A stretch of DNA of 64,000 nt from Symsagittifera roscoffensis. Its lineage: Eukaryota > Xenacoelomorpha > Acoela > Convolutidae. Where the stretch lies: NCBI RefSeq assembly GCF_963678635.1, contig NC_087062.1, positions 43,106,395 through 43,170,394 on the forward strand. The letters run 5' to 3'. Position numbers and translations under genes: made by a program. Of this stretch, positions 1 through 11,490 are shown piece by piece. The first letter of the stretch is position 1, and each line of letters starts with the position of its first letter. The notes under the pieces are model-generated. The model was given only the letters and a program-made list of their open reading frames with translations. It made no database searches and had not been told where the DNA came from.

Positions 1-1870
1 TGGAAATGCACTACCAAGTATCTGTAAGGCTTAAAGAGCAAGAGAATAGTCTTAAGTTCGAACAAAGTCAGCTGGAACTGGAGCAATTGGCTGAAAATCA
101 TAAGTAGCAACTAATTAAAATGGAAATGAAAGCATTTGAGTTTGAGGATAATTCATCTGAGACTAGCGAAAAGGTAGCGGAAAAGAGCTCGACAAGAGTA
201 AGTCAGCCCATTTCAAAAGTTGCAACCGATCGAAATAATGCCTGGGTAGACTCTGTTGGTTCACAGGCACCTGCTGACAGTGCTAGTGCTCTAGGTTTGC
301 TGGCCTTCTCACCTAAACCAGTTTTGTCAGAACCTACGACTTTCGCCAGCCTCGTTCCTACAATTAACACAAGTAATGGTCATAACCATGGACACACAGC
401 ATGGACGTCGGGCTATGCCTCAGTTTGGCAGTGCAAGCATTTGGCCATTGCAATTTTCTGTTCCACCTGTTTCATTCTCAGTTAACAGAATGCATTCTAG
501 TGAACACGTGTTACCATCACCGTCTACTGTTGTTTTACAGACCATGAGTTCAAGCATAACTAATGGTAGTTTTGCCAACAGGTGACCGGAATCCTTACCA
601 GTTCCATTTTTACTGGCACAACTCGGTACTGGTTTTGTTTCTTTGTCACCTGCATTTGCTAGTGGTGACTTCGCATCTTCTGGAGTAAACCGACCGCCGG
701 TTTTCCTTTCGGCACCACATTGTCATGCAGCGACAGTCCAGACGCCACATAATATTCCCTTTGTACCGCATATTGTGTCACCCAATATCAACGATTACTA
801 TACAAGTGATGTAAGCATATGGCAATTGGCCGCTACAACTCCAATTCTCACGCCTGTTCAGTGTTGTAATGCTGGAAACATTTTTTCTAATGTGACAACT
901 GTTGTCCCACCGTGTAACACAGCCGTCCCGTATACTAGTGGTGGGACTGTATATTGAAAACTCCACCAGTTAATCCTCAACATGATCGGCATTTTGTCAA
1001 AATTACTAATAGTAGTGGTTGGTTATCAGCCAGTCAACTAAGACTAAGCAACGTCTTCCGCTAACTCGGACCAATGTTGTTCATCGGATCGACCTCTCTC
1101 CGCTTTAGTCCAGTTTGACGGCGATCCGTTAAACTGGCACGAATGGTTTCGTCAGTTTAGGTCCACAGTTGATTCCGCTATTCTCAGACATGATACGAAA
1201 TTGACATAGTTAAAAACACAGGCAAGGCAAAAACGTCAATTGCGGAGTTTAGTTATAGTGGCGTTATGTACAAGGATACACTGGCCACCTTTCAATGGGA
1301 AGTTTGGCAACCACACGCTATTCTTGGTGCGCCTCTTGATAAGCTGATTACTTTCCCTCCACTTCAGATGCACAATTCAGAAAATGTCATTAGTTTCTCC
1401 TCCGCCATAGCTGGCCTCGTAGCCGTTTTCACATCATTTTCATTCAACGATGATCTGAAGAGTGTTAACCTGTTAAACCAAGCTGTTAGTAAAATTCCGC
1501 CTAACCTCAAGGAAGCTTGGTCCATGCTCACTGTTAGGCATAATTGGCAGCGCCCAACACTCTTAGATTTTAATAACTGCTTGAAAGAAAAGGCCTAGGG
1601 GCATGAGAGATTAGGTGTACTTAACTCTAAGGCAAAAAACGAGGTACCTGTTAAGTTAAACACAACCAAAGTTTTTGCAGCCAATACCAAGGCAACCAGT
1701 AAAGCACAGCATAAGTCTAAGTTTCCGCTGTGCTTTTTTTGTAAGGGTTGTCATGCATTGTGGAATTGTGATGTCTTTAAGGAAAGAATGCTGCTCAGTG
1801 AGCAAAATACGTAGCCGTACAGAAACTTTGCTTCGCTTGCCTCAAGGGCAATCATAGTTTCCGGCAATTT
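1..1870 (+). pseudogene. BEL/Pao gag remnant, copy 1
   Basis: This is the decayed capsid-type polyprotein of a BEL/Pao LTR retrotransposon. A frame near 1111 reads QFDGDPLNWHEW, the FDGDP...W signature of BEL Gag (DUF1759-like). The open stretch 1266-1598 continues with the typical segment containing MHNSENVISF and LLNQAVSKIPPNLKEAW. A cysteine/histidine region follows at about 1727-1860 (CFFC...CHALWNC, and CFACLKGNH when read in copy 2), the BEL zinc-binding region. Stop codons at about 105 and 1207 and several frame changes show it is dead. The N-terminal part is rich in Glu, Gln and Lys and looks like coiled coil. Family assignment comes from motif recognition only. Confidence 0.75.
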
Positions 1871-2868
1871 TCTAGAGCTAAAAAAAAACCCGAAGCCAGA
1901 GTGCGATAGCACACATAATGTCTTGCTCCATGGAGCCGATAAAATATTTCCTTGTAAAGAAAATTCAAATGACTCAAATAAGGCTGGAGCAAACAAGTCC
2001 AAGGAGATTACAAACACTTCCAACAACGCCGCTGTTAGTGATGCACATGACGTTGACTTGTCTGAAGAGTTGTTGCCGATTGCAACACTTTGTGTGTCCT
2101 CGGATGTAACCAATCTCCTGACGTTGGTTTTTTGTGATAGTGCATCGACTCACTCTTGGGTGTCTTTGTCACTGGCTTACCGTCTCAGCTTAGTAGGGGA
2201 ACCCGTTAACTTGTCAATTAGTGGTTTCAATTCAACCACCGTTGTTGAGACTCAGAGGGTCAAGTTTACAGTTTTCTCCGAGCCGAATAATAGTGATTTC
2301 GTAACTCCTCTGTGTGCATATGTTAAGGAAAAATTCAGATTGGTTCCGAACTCATCAATAATGCTAATTTGCAGACTAAATATTCACAATTAGCACCTAT
2401 TAAGCCCGCTCAATATATTTATGAGGACGTCGAAGTTATTATAGGACAAGACTACTACCACGCCGTTAGACCCACTGAGTTCATCTTGGGAGATGATAAT
2501 AACTCACCGTGTTCCGTTCGCCTACCGATAAGTTGGGTCGTAAGTGGTCCGTTGCCGCCGTTCGTTGGTTCTACTTCTTCGTGTTTCAAGTGTATTGTTG
2601 AAGATTCTTCTTTGACTGACCAGATAAGATACTGGTATGAGTTGAAATCTTATTGTGCTTTCAAACAAGTCGATGCCCGTTCCGCCTCGGATAAACATGC
2701 TTTGTCCATCCTTAATTCTGAAACCCTTAAAATGGCGAAAGATACATTGAGCCTACGCTTTGGATTGATAGTAATATCAGTCTACCAAACAATTATTACT
2801 CGTCACTCGCCCAATTTAAAACATTGGAGAGAAGGTTATGTAAAGACCCTGCACTATGCGAAAGATAC
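1..2868 (+). repeat. Near-identical direct repeat, copy 1 (BEL gag-protease)
   Basis: This segment recurs at 3713-6581. The offset is 3712 up to about position 1782 and 3713 afterwards, because copy 2 has one extra A in the run near 5492-5497. I saw no other difference when comparing the translated frames. The shared stretch ends after base 2868 (6581 in copy 2). Because it starts at the first base of the window, its true left end is unknown. Confidence 0.95.
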
Positions 2869-2929
2869 TTGCACCAGGTACTTATTGAGAAAAACAAAGA
2901 ACTTCGCCAGCCTCCTTCACTTGAGCTAA
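1923..2929 (+). pseudogene. BEL/Pao protease and pre-RT remnant, copy 1
   Basis: Two overlapping open frames (1923-2393 and 2369-2929) hold the BEL aspartic protease region. LVFCDSASTHSWVS carries the D-S catalytic signature with Asp at 2136-2138, and the conserved segment IIGQDYYHAVRP and SVRLPISWVVSGPLP follows. In intact BEL polyproteins this lies between Gag and RT. The frame change near 2370-2393 breaks the polyprotein. Copy 1 stops matching BEL at 2868, before any RT sequence. Confidence 0.72.
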
Positions 2930-3179
2930 AGACTCTCCTCCTTCTAAGGCGTAATACCGCTTATCATAATTACCATGAGACGCGTAAGAAGCGGATCCGC
3001 CTACCACTCAAAAAGCTATACAAATTAGGTTTCAGGCAGAAGCTTTGAGACGTCAAATTCTCCATGTTGTAAACTAAAGTTGGTAAACTAATGTCAATTT
3101 TTTATCAATACAGTATCTCACTTTATCACGTGTTTTCTATTTAGTGAGCATCCGTAAAATGGTGTCAATTTGTGAAAAA
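2869..3179 (+). other. Unassigned junction segment between the two BEL copies
   Basis: Sequence unique to copy 1 and directly after the break in homology. A frame stays open to 3048 and encodes a Lys/Arg-rich stretch (ETRKKRIRLPLKKLYK) that I do not recognise. From about 3050 the DNA is AT-rich without clear coding. It may hold the LTR or leader boundary of the second BEL copy, but I found no paired LTR. Confidence 0.4.
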
Positions 3180-5620
3180 CATGGACAAAAAAATCGAAAA
3201 TAAGATACGCAAGTTATTTGAAACCCGTCTAAATCTAGAAAATGAGCTGCTTAAAGGTCACTCTTTATTACTCGAGTGATTTGAGAAAAATAGTCGCACC
3301 GCAAAAATTGATATTAATTAGCTTAGCAGGAAAAACAGAAACCCCTGAAAATGATTGCTCAGCAAGACCTTTGGCTTAAAACAGTAACGAAAAGGAACGA
3401 TAAGGTAATGCATGAAGCTCAGATTTACAAAATGAGCCTTGAAGGTTCGTCATTACCAGTACCCGGCCTTACACGGAGCAAAGGTTCTTACCAAAAAACT
3501 AGGTCTTAGACGCTCGCACAAAACAAGAGATTCAGAAGTACGAGTATCTGAAAACAGGTCTAAGGTTACTAATAAGTGTAAGTAAAGTAGAAAACGTGAG
3601 TCACATAACTCTGACAAATCTGCTTCCACTCGTCATACGTCGAATGTTCACACTGTGTCATCAAGTGAGAAACGGCATGAATTAGCTTTGGTAAAACGAC
3701 GCCACGAGGAGCTGGAAATGCACTACCAAGTATCTGTAAGGCTTAAAGAGCAAGAGAATAGTCTTAAGTTCGAACAAAGTCAGCTGGAACTGGAGCAATT
3801 GGCTGAAAATCATAAGTAGCAACTAATTAAAATGGAAATGAAAGCATTTGAGTTTGAGGATAATTCATCTGAGACTAGCGAAAAGGTAGCGGAAAAGAGC
3901 TCGACAAGAGTAAGTCAGCCCATTTCAAAAGTTGCAACCGATCGAAATAATGCCTGGGTAGACTCTGTTGGTTCACAGGCACCTGCTGACAGTGCTAGTG
4001 CTCTAGGTTTGCTGGCCTTCTCACCTAAACCAGTTTTGTCAGAACCTACGACTTTCGCCAGCCTCGTTCCTACAATTAACACAAGTAATGGTCATAACCA
4101 TGGACACACAGCATGGACGTCGGGCTATGCCTCAGTTTGGCAGTGCAAGCATTTGGCCATTGCAATTTTCTGTTCCACCTGTTTCATTCTCAGTTAACAG
4201 AATGCATTCTAGTGAACACGTGTTACCATCACCGTCTACTGTTGTTTTACAGACCATGAGTTCAAGCATAACTAATGGTAGTTTTGCCAACAGGTGACCG
4301 GAATCCTTACCAGTTCCATTTTTACTGGCACAACTCGGTACTGGTTTTGTTTCTTTGTCACCTGCATTTGCTAGTGGTGACTTCGCATCTTCTGGAGTAA
4401 ACCGACCGCCGGTTTTCCTTTCGGCACCACATTGTCATGCAGCGACAGTCCAGACGCCACATAATATTCCCTTTGTACCGCATATTGTGTCACCCAATAT
4501 CAACGATTACTATACAAGTGATGTAAGCATATGGCAATTGGCCGCTACAACTCCAATTCTCACGCCTGTTCAGTGTTGTAATGCTGGAAACATTTTTTCT
4601 AATGTGACAACTGTTGTCCCACCGTGTAACACAGCCGTCCCGTATACTAGTGGTGGGACTGTATATTGAAAACTCCACCAGTTAATCCTCAACATGATCG
4701 GCATTTTGTCAAAATTACTAATAGTAGTGGTTGGTTATCAGCCAGTCAACTAAGACTAAGCAACGTCTTCCGCTAACTCGGACCAATGTTGTTCATCGGA
4801 TCGACCTCTCTCCGCTTTAGTCCAGTTTGACGGCGATCCGTTAAACTGGCACGAATGGTTTCGTCAGTTTAGGTCCACAGTTGATTCCGCTATTCTCAGA
4901 CATGATACGAAATTGACATAGTTAAAAACACAGGCAAGGCAAAAACGTCAATTGCGGAGTTTAGTTATAGTGGCGTTATGTACAAGGATACACTGGCCAC
5001 CTTTCAATGGGAAGTTTGGCAACCACACGCTATTCTTGGTGCGCCTCTTGATAAGCTGATTACTTTCCCTCCACTTCAGATGCACAATTCAGAAAATGTC
5101 ATTAGTTTCTCCTCCGCCATAGCTGGCCTCGTAGCCGTTTTCACATCATTTTCATTCAACGATGATCTGAAGAGTGTTAACCTGTTAAACCAAGCTGTTA
5201 GTAAAATTCCGCCTAACCTCAAGGAAGCTTGGTCCATGCTCACTGTTAGGCATAATTGGCAGCGCCCAACACTCTTAGATTTTAATAACTGCTTGAAAGA
5301 AAAGGCCTAGGGGCATGAGAGATTAGGTGTACTTAACTCTAAGGCAAAAAACGAGGTACCTGTTAAGTTAAACACAACCAAAGTTTTTGCAGCCAATACC
5401 AAGGCAACCAGTAAAGCACAGCATAAGTCTAAGTTTCCGCTGTGCTTTTTTTGTAAGGGTTGTCATGCATTGTGGAATTGTGATGTCTTTAAGGAAAAGA
5501 ATGCTGCTCAGTGAGCAAAATACGTAGCCGTACAGAAACTTTGCTTCGCTTGCCTCAAGGGCAATCATAGTTTCCGGCAATTTTCTAGAGCTAAAAAAAA
5601 ACCCGAAGCCAGAGTGCGAT
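3180..5620 (+). pseudogene. BEL/Pao gag, copy 2, with its 5' part
   Basis: A frame beginning near 3180 (MDKKIENKIRKLFETRLNLE) runs, with stops, into a charged coiled-coil region (KRRHEELEMHYQ, LKEQENSLKFEQ) and then the same Gag signatures as copy 1 (FDGDP near 4820, MHNSENVISF within 4978-5310, zinc-binding cysteines at about 5440-5560). Because the 5' part exists only here, 3180 is a better guess at the gag start than anything in copy 1. In-frame stops and indels make it non-functional. Confidence 0.7.
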
Positions 5621-6581
5621 AGCACACATAATGTCTTGCTCCATGGAGCCGATAAAATATTTCCTTGTAAAGAAAATTCAAATGACTCAAATAAGGCTGG
5701 AGCAAACAAGTCCAAGGAGATTACAAACACTTCCAACAACGCCGCTGTTAGTGATGCACATGACGTTGACTTGTCTGAAGAGTTGTTGCCGATTGCAACA
5801 CTTTGTGTGTCCTCGGATGTAACCAATCTCCTGACGTTGGTTTTTTGTGATAGTGCATCGACTCACTCTTGGGTGTCTTTGTCACTGGCTTACCGTCTCA
5901 GCTTAGTAGGGGAACCCGTTAACTTGTCAATTAGTGGTTTCAATTCAACCACCGTTGTTGAGACTCAGAGGGTCAAGTTTACAGTTTTCTCCGAGCCGAA
6001 TAATAGTGATTTCGTAACTCCTCTGTGTGCATATGTTAAGGAAAAATTCAGATTGGTTCCGAACTCATCAATAATGCTAATTTGCAGACTAAATATTCAC
6101 AATTAGCACCTATTAAGCCCGCTCAATATATTTATGAGGACGTCGAAGTTATTATAGGACAAGACTACTACCACGCCGTTAGACCCACTGAGTTCATCTT
6201 GGGAGATGATAATAACTCACCGTGTTCCGTTCGCCTACCGATAAGTTGGGTCGTAAGTGGTCCGTTGCCGCCGTTCGTTGGTTCTACTTCTTCGTGTTTC
6301 AAGTGTATTGTTGAAGATTCTTCTTTGACTGACCAGATAAGATACTGGTATGAGTTGAAATCTTATTGTGCTTTCAAACAAGTCGATGCCCGTTCCGCCT
6401 CGGATAAACATGCTTTGTCCATCCTTAATTCTGAAACCCTTAAAATGGCGAAAGATACATTGAGCCTACGCTTTGGATTGATAGTAATATCAGTCTACCA
6501 AACAATTATTACTCGTCACTCGCCCAATTTAAAACATTGGAGAGAAGGTTATGTAAAGACCCTGCACTATGCGAAAGATAC
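3713..6581 (+). repeat. Near-identical direct repeat, copy 2
   Basis: Second copy of the segment at 1-2868. Here it is preceded by the 5' part of gag (from about 3180) and followed by RT sequence, so it is the copy in its natural element context. Copy 1 is a truncated duplicate. A real recent duplication and an assembly join are both possible. Confidence 0.95.
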
Positions 6582-6693
6582 GCAGACACAATTAGAGAGG
6601 ACATTGGGAAAGGCTATGTCGTTACTGTCGAACCGCATGACCCAAATAAGCGTTCCGATCGCGAGTGGTACCTTCCGCACCACCCCGTCTTAA
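5636..6693 (+). pseudogene. BEL/Pao protease to RT start, copy 2
   Basis: Same protease (5636-6106) and pre-RT region (6082-6580) as copy 1. After 6581 it does not diverge into foreign sequence but goes on into RT, through the frame 6537-6743 with WYLPHHPVLSPNKPGKVRL, a conserved BEL RT entry motif. It overlaps the RT remnant because of a frame change at about 6580-6700. Confidence 0.72.
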
Positions 6694-7290
6694 GTCCCAA
6701 CAAGCCGGGTAAGGTGCGCCTATTCCTTAATGGGGCTTCTTAGTTTCATGGCACATCCTTATATAAGTCTTTTTGGGTAAGTCCAGACCTAGTCCAAAAT
6801 TTAAATTTTGTACTTTCCGATTCCCTCAACAAAAGTGCGCCGTATCCGCGGATATAGAGGGTATGTTCCTCCAAGAAAGACTCAAAGCCCGCGATCAAAT
6901 GCCTCGTTTCTTTGTGGCGGGAGGATACCACTTCCGATATGGCAGTTCACCAGTACACTCGCCATATATTCGGTGCACGGGATTCGCCTACATGCGTCAA
7001 TTTCGCGTTGCGAAAAACAGCAATTGATAATATGTCCACTTACCCTGAGGGGCGCATCAGTCGTAAACGAAAAATATACATGGACGAGTACTTGGACTCG
7101 TTCGAGATCGTTACCCATGTAATTAAAATTAGCCGTGATTTGGTTTCGTTATTTAACTTAGAAGATCTCATTTGACTAAATTTGTCAGTAATGCAGATGA
7201 AATGACTAAAGCAATGAACCCCGAGGACTGCGAAACCTCGTCTTCGCCCATCAAAGAAATTTGTAACGGTGCCGAACAATAATCACACGT
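6582..7290 (+). pseudogene. BEL/Pao reverse transcriptase remnant
   Basis: The RT domain is spread over three frames. Recognisable blocks are KPGKVRL..NGAS (to 6743), VSADIEGMFLQ (about 6838-6872), QYTRHIFGARDSPTC (about 6955-7000) and the catalytic-loop segment YMDEYLDS at 7077-7100. The usual YMDDYLDS of this family has its second catalytic Asp replaced by Glu, a change expected to destroy activity. Several stops and frame shifts support pseudogene status. Confidence 0.75.
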
Positions 7291-8010
7291 CTTAGGTCTT
7301 AAGTGGGACCATTTGAAAGACACAATGATTGCTAGCAGAGGTGTCGATCGTCCTCTCGATCAGGCAAAAACTTAACGAACCGTCTTGAACAACTGTTGGG
7401 TTAGTAGCTCCATATGCAGTTAGGGCCCGTCTTTTGCTTAAAAGTTTTTGGAAAATCAGTGGCTAACTATGTGACGACGAATTGCCAGAAGACATAAGAA
7501 ATAAATGTCTCGAGTGGCACTCCGGTCTCCCTCTCTTAGGGCAATTGACTAAGCCCCGCTTTTACTTCACAGAATCTGTGGATCAAATTCTCAAAAATCC
7601 TTCAACTTTGGTAAAGCTCGCGTTGCGCCCATGAAAACGCCATCTATACCAAAGCTAGAGCTTAATCGCTGCTCTGCTCGCCACACGATTGAGAGATGAT
7701 ATACTGACAGCACTTACCGTTAACATTAATCATGCCTACATGTGGACAAATAGTACTACAGTTCTGCAGTGACTAAACGCCAGTGACAAATTACCCGTAG
7801 TCTTCGCTAACCATGTCGGCAAAATCCTCGAATCGACAACTATTGATGAATGGCACTATGTTCTAAGCGGCGATAATCCAGCTGATACCAAATTTCTTCG
7901 GAAGCCTTCAAGGATAGCAGCTGGATTATTGGTCCGAGTATTCTCAGGACTACTGAATGGCCGTTTTTACCCAAAGAACATGTGATCAATAAAATTCGTT
8001 TGAAGTGTAC
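7291..8010 (+). pseudogene. BEL/Pao RNase H region remnant
   Basis: Fragments of the connection and RNase H domains follow RT: HVLGLKWDHLKDT (about 7290), ARVAPMKTPSIPKLEL (about 7618), and EWHYVLSGDNPADT near 7850, the usual WxxVxxxxNPAD block. Compared with the second copy of this region at 9467-10139, about 95 bases are missing near 7590, including the segment that carries the RNase H Asp in FGDSS. Confidence 0.6.
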
Positions 8011-8149
8011 TTCTTATGTAGTCAATAATTGCTTGCAGACATCATTTTTCCTCGTCACCGATGTCACAATAATCAATTATTCCGAACACGGGTTTAATTG
8101 GGGAAAGGTTTAGTTCCTTTACGAGATATAAAAGAGTTTTGCCTTTGTA

Positions 8150-9411
8150 TTAAGGATGCTGCCTTCACAAAAACATTTTCGCGGTAAAGACTTACGGATA
8201 ACCGAACCCACTGAACTTGATATTGCAAAAAACAAACTAATTCATCCTGCTCTGATGGAATCCTTCCCCGTTGAGTTGAAAATACTCAGCTCTTGCAAAC
8301 CTGTTAAGAAAAGTAGTTAAGTTGCCACATACTCTCCATCTATCGGTCCCGCTGGTATCATTCGTTCCACCGGCCGGATCATTCGCTTAGTGAAAACCAA
8401 GTTTGGTACCAGGCACCCAATATTACTCGACGCCCTACATAACCTAGTTCGCTTGTTGGCCCGCAGCCTCCACCATAAGCATTTTCATCAAGGTTTAGAT
8501 TACATGCGCTCCGTTTTAGATATGAAATATGCAATACTTGGTTTGCGTCGACTACTTCGGTCTATCGAAAATGTGTAACAAGCCGTTAACGCAAAGCAAG
8601 TACATTCCAGTCTATTATGTCCAATTTACCTGTCTAACGTCTCGGATATAAGCAACCAACCTTTAATCATTCGGGTGGGGATTACTTTGGACCGCTTTAT
8701 GTTCAAGTTCGCAGAAGCACTGAAAAAAGGGGATTTCTTTTCAATTGCCTCACCACCAGGGCTGTACACCTTGAGGTTGTATCATCTCTGGACACTAGTT
8801 CTTGTGTCATGGGCATTGAACGGTTCATTGCGCGTCGTGATACACCAAGTTCGATCTCGTCGAATAACGGCACGAACTTCGTTGGTGCGGAAAAGGAAAT
8901 ACTTGCCTGCATCAAGATTTGGAACGGCATGGCTCCGGCCATTTTTGCACACAAAGGTGTTGCTTGGAAGTTTAATCCGCCAGGCGCACAACATCATGGC
9001 GGATCCAGGGAGCGCTTCGTTCGAAAGGTGAAGCGCGTGCTTTATGATATACTAGGCAGTAGGCGAGTTACTGAAGAGGTGTTAGGAACAACACTCTGCT
9101 TAGTTGAGCAGGCTTTGAATTCGAGGCTCATCACTCCCGTTAGTACTGATTCATGTGAGTTCGAAGCGTCAACCCCAAACCACTTTTTACTTGGACAACA
9201 AGCCACAAGCTTGCCTTCGCTTTTACATGGGGAGCACTTCAATCACAATAAAAGGTACGTGCGAGCGAAGTCGTATGCTAACGCTATTTGGTCTCGTTGG
9301 CTTCGAGAATATGTTCCCCTACTGAATAAGCGTGTCACACTAAAGGCAGGCAATCTCGTATGGGTGATTGAGCCCGATAGTACGCGTGGGTACTACCCTC
9401 TCGCCTGAATT
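8150..9411 (+). pseudogene. BEL/Pao integrase remnant
   Basis: The H2C2 zinc domain is visible at about 8405-8570 (HHKHFHQGLDYMRSV, then LGLRRLLRSIEN). The core domain lies in 8809-9408. GIERFIARRDTPSSI precedes SNNGTNF at 8860, where families normally have SDNG: the second catalytic Asp is Asn here. The Glu is kept at 9010-9012 (RERF). The C-terminal part has RVTEEVLGTTLCLVEQALNS and a SH3-like stretch (LKAGNLVWV). The core frame stays open for about 200 codons, so decay here is younger than in RT, but the catalytic change and the broken zinc domain argue against function. Confidence 0.75.
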
Positions 9412-10272
9412 GTTGAGCTACATTACGGACAAGACAGTTGCGCACAATCCGCCCTTGTTAAGACCACTTGGATTTGTTCGAGATCATTACCCATGCAATT
9501 AAAATTAGCCATAATTCCGTTTCGTAACTTAACTTTGGAGTTTTCATTTGCCTAAATTTGTCAGTAATGCAGATGAAATTACTTTAGCGATGAACCCCGA
9601 GGATTGCGAGACCTCGTATTCACCCATCAAAGAAAGATGTAACGGTGCCGAACAATCCTCACACGTCTTAGGTCTTTAGTGGGACCATTTGAAAGACACA
9701 TCAGTTGTTAGCAGAGACGTCGATCGTCCTCTCGATCAGGCAATATTTCAAAGAACTGTCTTGAGTTTTGTCTCTTCTGTGTTTGACCCTGCGGGGTTAG
9801 TAGCTTCATACGAGGGCCCGGCTTTTGCTTAAAAATATTTGGAAAATCAGTGACTAAAGATGGGACGACGATTGGCCGGAAGACATAAGAAATAAATTAC
9901 TCGAGTGGCACTCCGGTCTCCCTCTCTCAGGGCAATTGAATAATCCCCGCTGTTACTTCACAGAACCTGTGGATCAAATTGAGCTCCACATGTTCGGTGA
10001 TAGCTCGAAGAGCAGTTTCTGTACGGTTGGATTTTTGCGTGCGCGACGTTCGAGTTCACGCAAAACTCAAAAATCCTTCGCTTTTTGGTAAAACTCGCGT
10101 TGCGCCCGTGAAAGCGCTATCTATACCAGAGCTATCTTTGTGGACGGGACGGTTGCGCACAATCGGCCTTGTTAAAACCGCAACGCGTGAACTCACTCGG
10201 CCGACCGTTAAGCTTGCTCCAGTTCTTTCTTCTTCAGTGCCGGAGGATGTTGCTACGCAATTGTCAGCTTGA
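9412..10272 (+). pseudogene. Mosaic BEL pol 3' end with a second RT/RNase H segment
   Basis: The Pol C-terminal tail begins at about 9412 (ELHYGQDSCAQSA), but from about 9467 the DNA matches 7100-7640, the RT-to-RNase H region. It adds the FGDSSKSSFCTVGFLRARR block at about 9990-10050 that the first copy has lost. At about 10140 the sequence returns to the tail: the stretch containing gttgcgcacaatc occurs at both 9436 and 10153. It then reads TVKLAPVLSSSVPEDVATQL up to the stop at about 10272. This pattern suggests a template switch or unequal exchange between two element copies. Confidence 0.65.
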
Positions 10273-10395
10273 ATATGTTGCTACGCAACTGTCAGCTTGA
10301 ATATTGTCAGCTTGAATATGTTGCTACGCAATTGTCAGCTTACACCTCGATACCTAATCAAAGAATTTTGTTGCTACGCAATTGTCAGCTTGACT
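10248..10395 (+). repeat. Short tandem repeats, unit about 28 bp
   Basis: The unit gttgctacgcaattgtcagc (plus about eight bases, ttgaatat) occurs four times with gaps, plus one partial copy. The first unit codes for the last residues of the BEL Pol tail (VATQLS), so the array grew out of the end of the gene. Confidence 0.85.
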
Positions 10396-10425
10396 ATGAA
10401 GATACCAAAATGTAACTACACATAA

Positions 10426-10510
10426 GCAAAGTTGGCCGAGCGGCCTATTCCAAACGTTCTATATAGAGACTTGACAGTTGGCGCGGACTCCGCGAATTCC
10501 CCCATAAGCA
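10426..10510 (+). other. Weak tRNA-like sequence after BEL pol
   Basis: A good tRNA A-box match (TGGCCGAGCGG, 10433-10443) follows the end of BEL pol. A poor B-box-like stretch (about 10490-10500) lies downstream. The flanking acataagca...agt is shared with the corresponding place in the second BEL element (47740), where the tRNA resemblance is better. It is probably a decayed tRNA-derived insertion carried by this element family. It is not a functional tRNA. Confidence 0.3.
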
Positions 10511-10533
10511 GACCCTAATACATGTAAGCTCGA

Positions 10534-10605
10534 GGGGCTATAGCCCCATTGACCTTTTTCATCAGTTTTTTGGTTCTACTTCGGTTCAGCCTTGATTAAG
10601 GCTGA
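10534..10605. repeat. Two perfect inverted repeats
   Basis: GGGGCTATAGCCCC is a 14-bp palindrome at 10534-10547. TCAGCCTT-GATT-AAGGCTGA is an 8-bp-stem hairpin at 10586-10605. Both lie just after BEL pol and may belong to the 3' untranslated region or LTR of that element. No function can be read from them. Confidence 0.6.
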
Positions 10606-11199
10606 CCGCCAAAAAGAGCAATTTGTCTCAAGGACATTACCGGTTCTTGTGGCTAGCTTGTGCCGGAATAAATTATAATCGGAGCTGAATATTGTTGAAA
10701 TCATGAACCTGATTTTGTGAGTTAGCGGGATTAGTTGGATTATTTACCGATTATATCGTTAGGAGTGGTTTGTATTGCCCGAAATACGAAAAAAACTTTG
10801 TCTAACCAATGTTGTTTCCTAGATACAGAGAGTCCAGAGGTTGAGCGCACACATGTCTCAAACTATTCAAAGAATTTCTTCATTTTTTGTAGCTGTTCGT
10901 TAGCGCGTGCCAGCATACTTTCAGTTTCTATAATATTCTATTCATTTCTCTATAATGTCTATTTTATAAGGTAACTATTTCATATAAACTTTTTTGGGTC
11001 CATTACGCCAAAAAAGTTCTAAAAAAATTATCTATCGTTACTTTAACTTGAAATATTCAGGCTCACTTTCAATTTTCAATCAGTTTATTTGGTAGCAATT
11101 TTCGTTGAAATTTTGATGTGTTCACCCAATTTTTGCAGTGTTAGAAATGAGACTTTACTTTAATCCAATAATGCTCATTTTAAAGTTCGGATTGAATAG

Positions 11200-11490
11200 A
11201 TGACCACAGGTTGTGACTATGAGTTTTTAGTGGATATCGAAAAAAATACGAAAACTTTGACTTATAAATTAACGAATTCTTTCTTGTGCTTTCTTAGTCG
11301 TCATTATCAGGAAAACTTATACGAGTTGCCGCCATACTTTGAACACTGGAATTTAATTTCACGAAAAAGTGATATCTTAGAAATCTTAGAAAACTTTGAA
11401 CGAGGTGCTCTCGGAACGATGCGCTCTGGTCAGATCTTTGAACGAGGCGCTCTCTTTTCTCAAACTAAAAGTTCATTTTTCTCAAATTAA
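11200..11490 (+). CDS. Hypothetical ORF in repeat unit 1
   Basis: A 96-codon ORF that I do not recognise. It begins MTTGCDYEFLVDIEKNTKTL and holds an aromatic-rich middle (ELPPYFEHWNLI). Its C-terminus includes a short internal repeat (FERGAL..., twice). The equivalent ORF in unit 2 (12702-12947) is the same protein over about 80 residues, with only one base change that I noticed (GGT to GGC, silent), and then stops early because CGA became TGA. Surrounding DNA shows more differences. This may be slight purifying selection or chance, and could equally be non-coding. Confidence 0.25.
   Translation: MTTGCDYEFLVDIEKNTKTLTYKLTNSFLCFLSRHYQENLYELPPYFEHWNLISRKSDILEILENFERGALGTMRSGQIFERGALFSQTKSSFFSN

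Noticed and set aside
5368-5826. 152-codon minus-strand frame in BEL copy 2
   Set aside because: It is antisense to gag/protease and is shortened in copy 1 by the single-base difference. It is a shadow.
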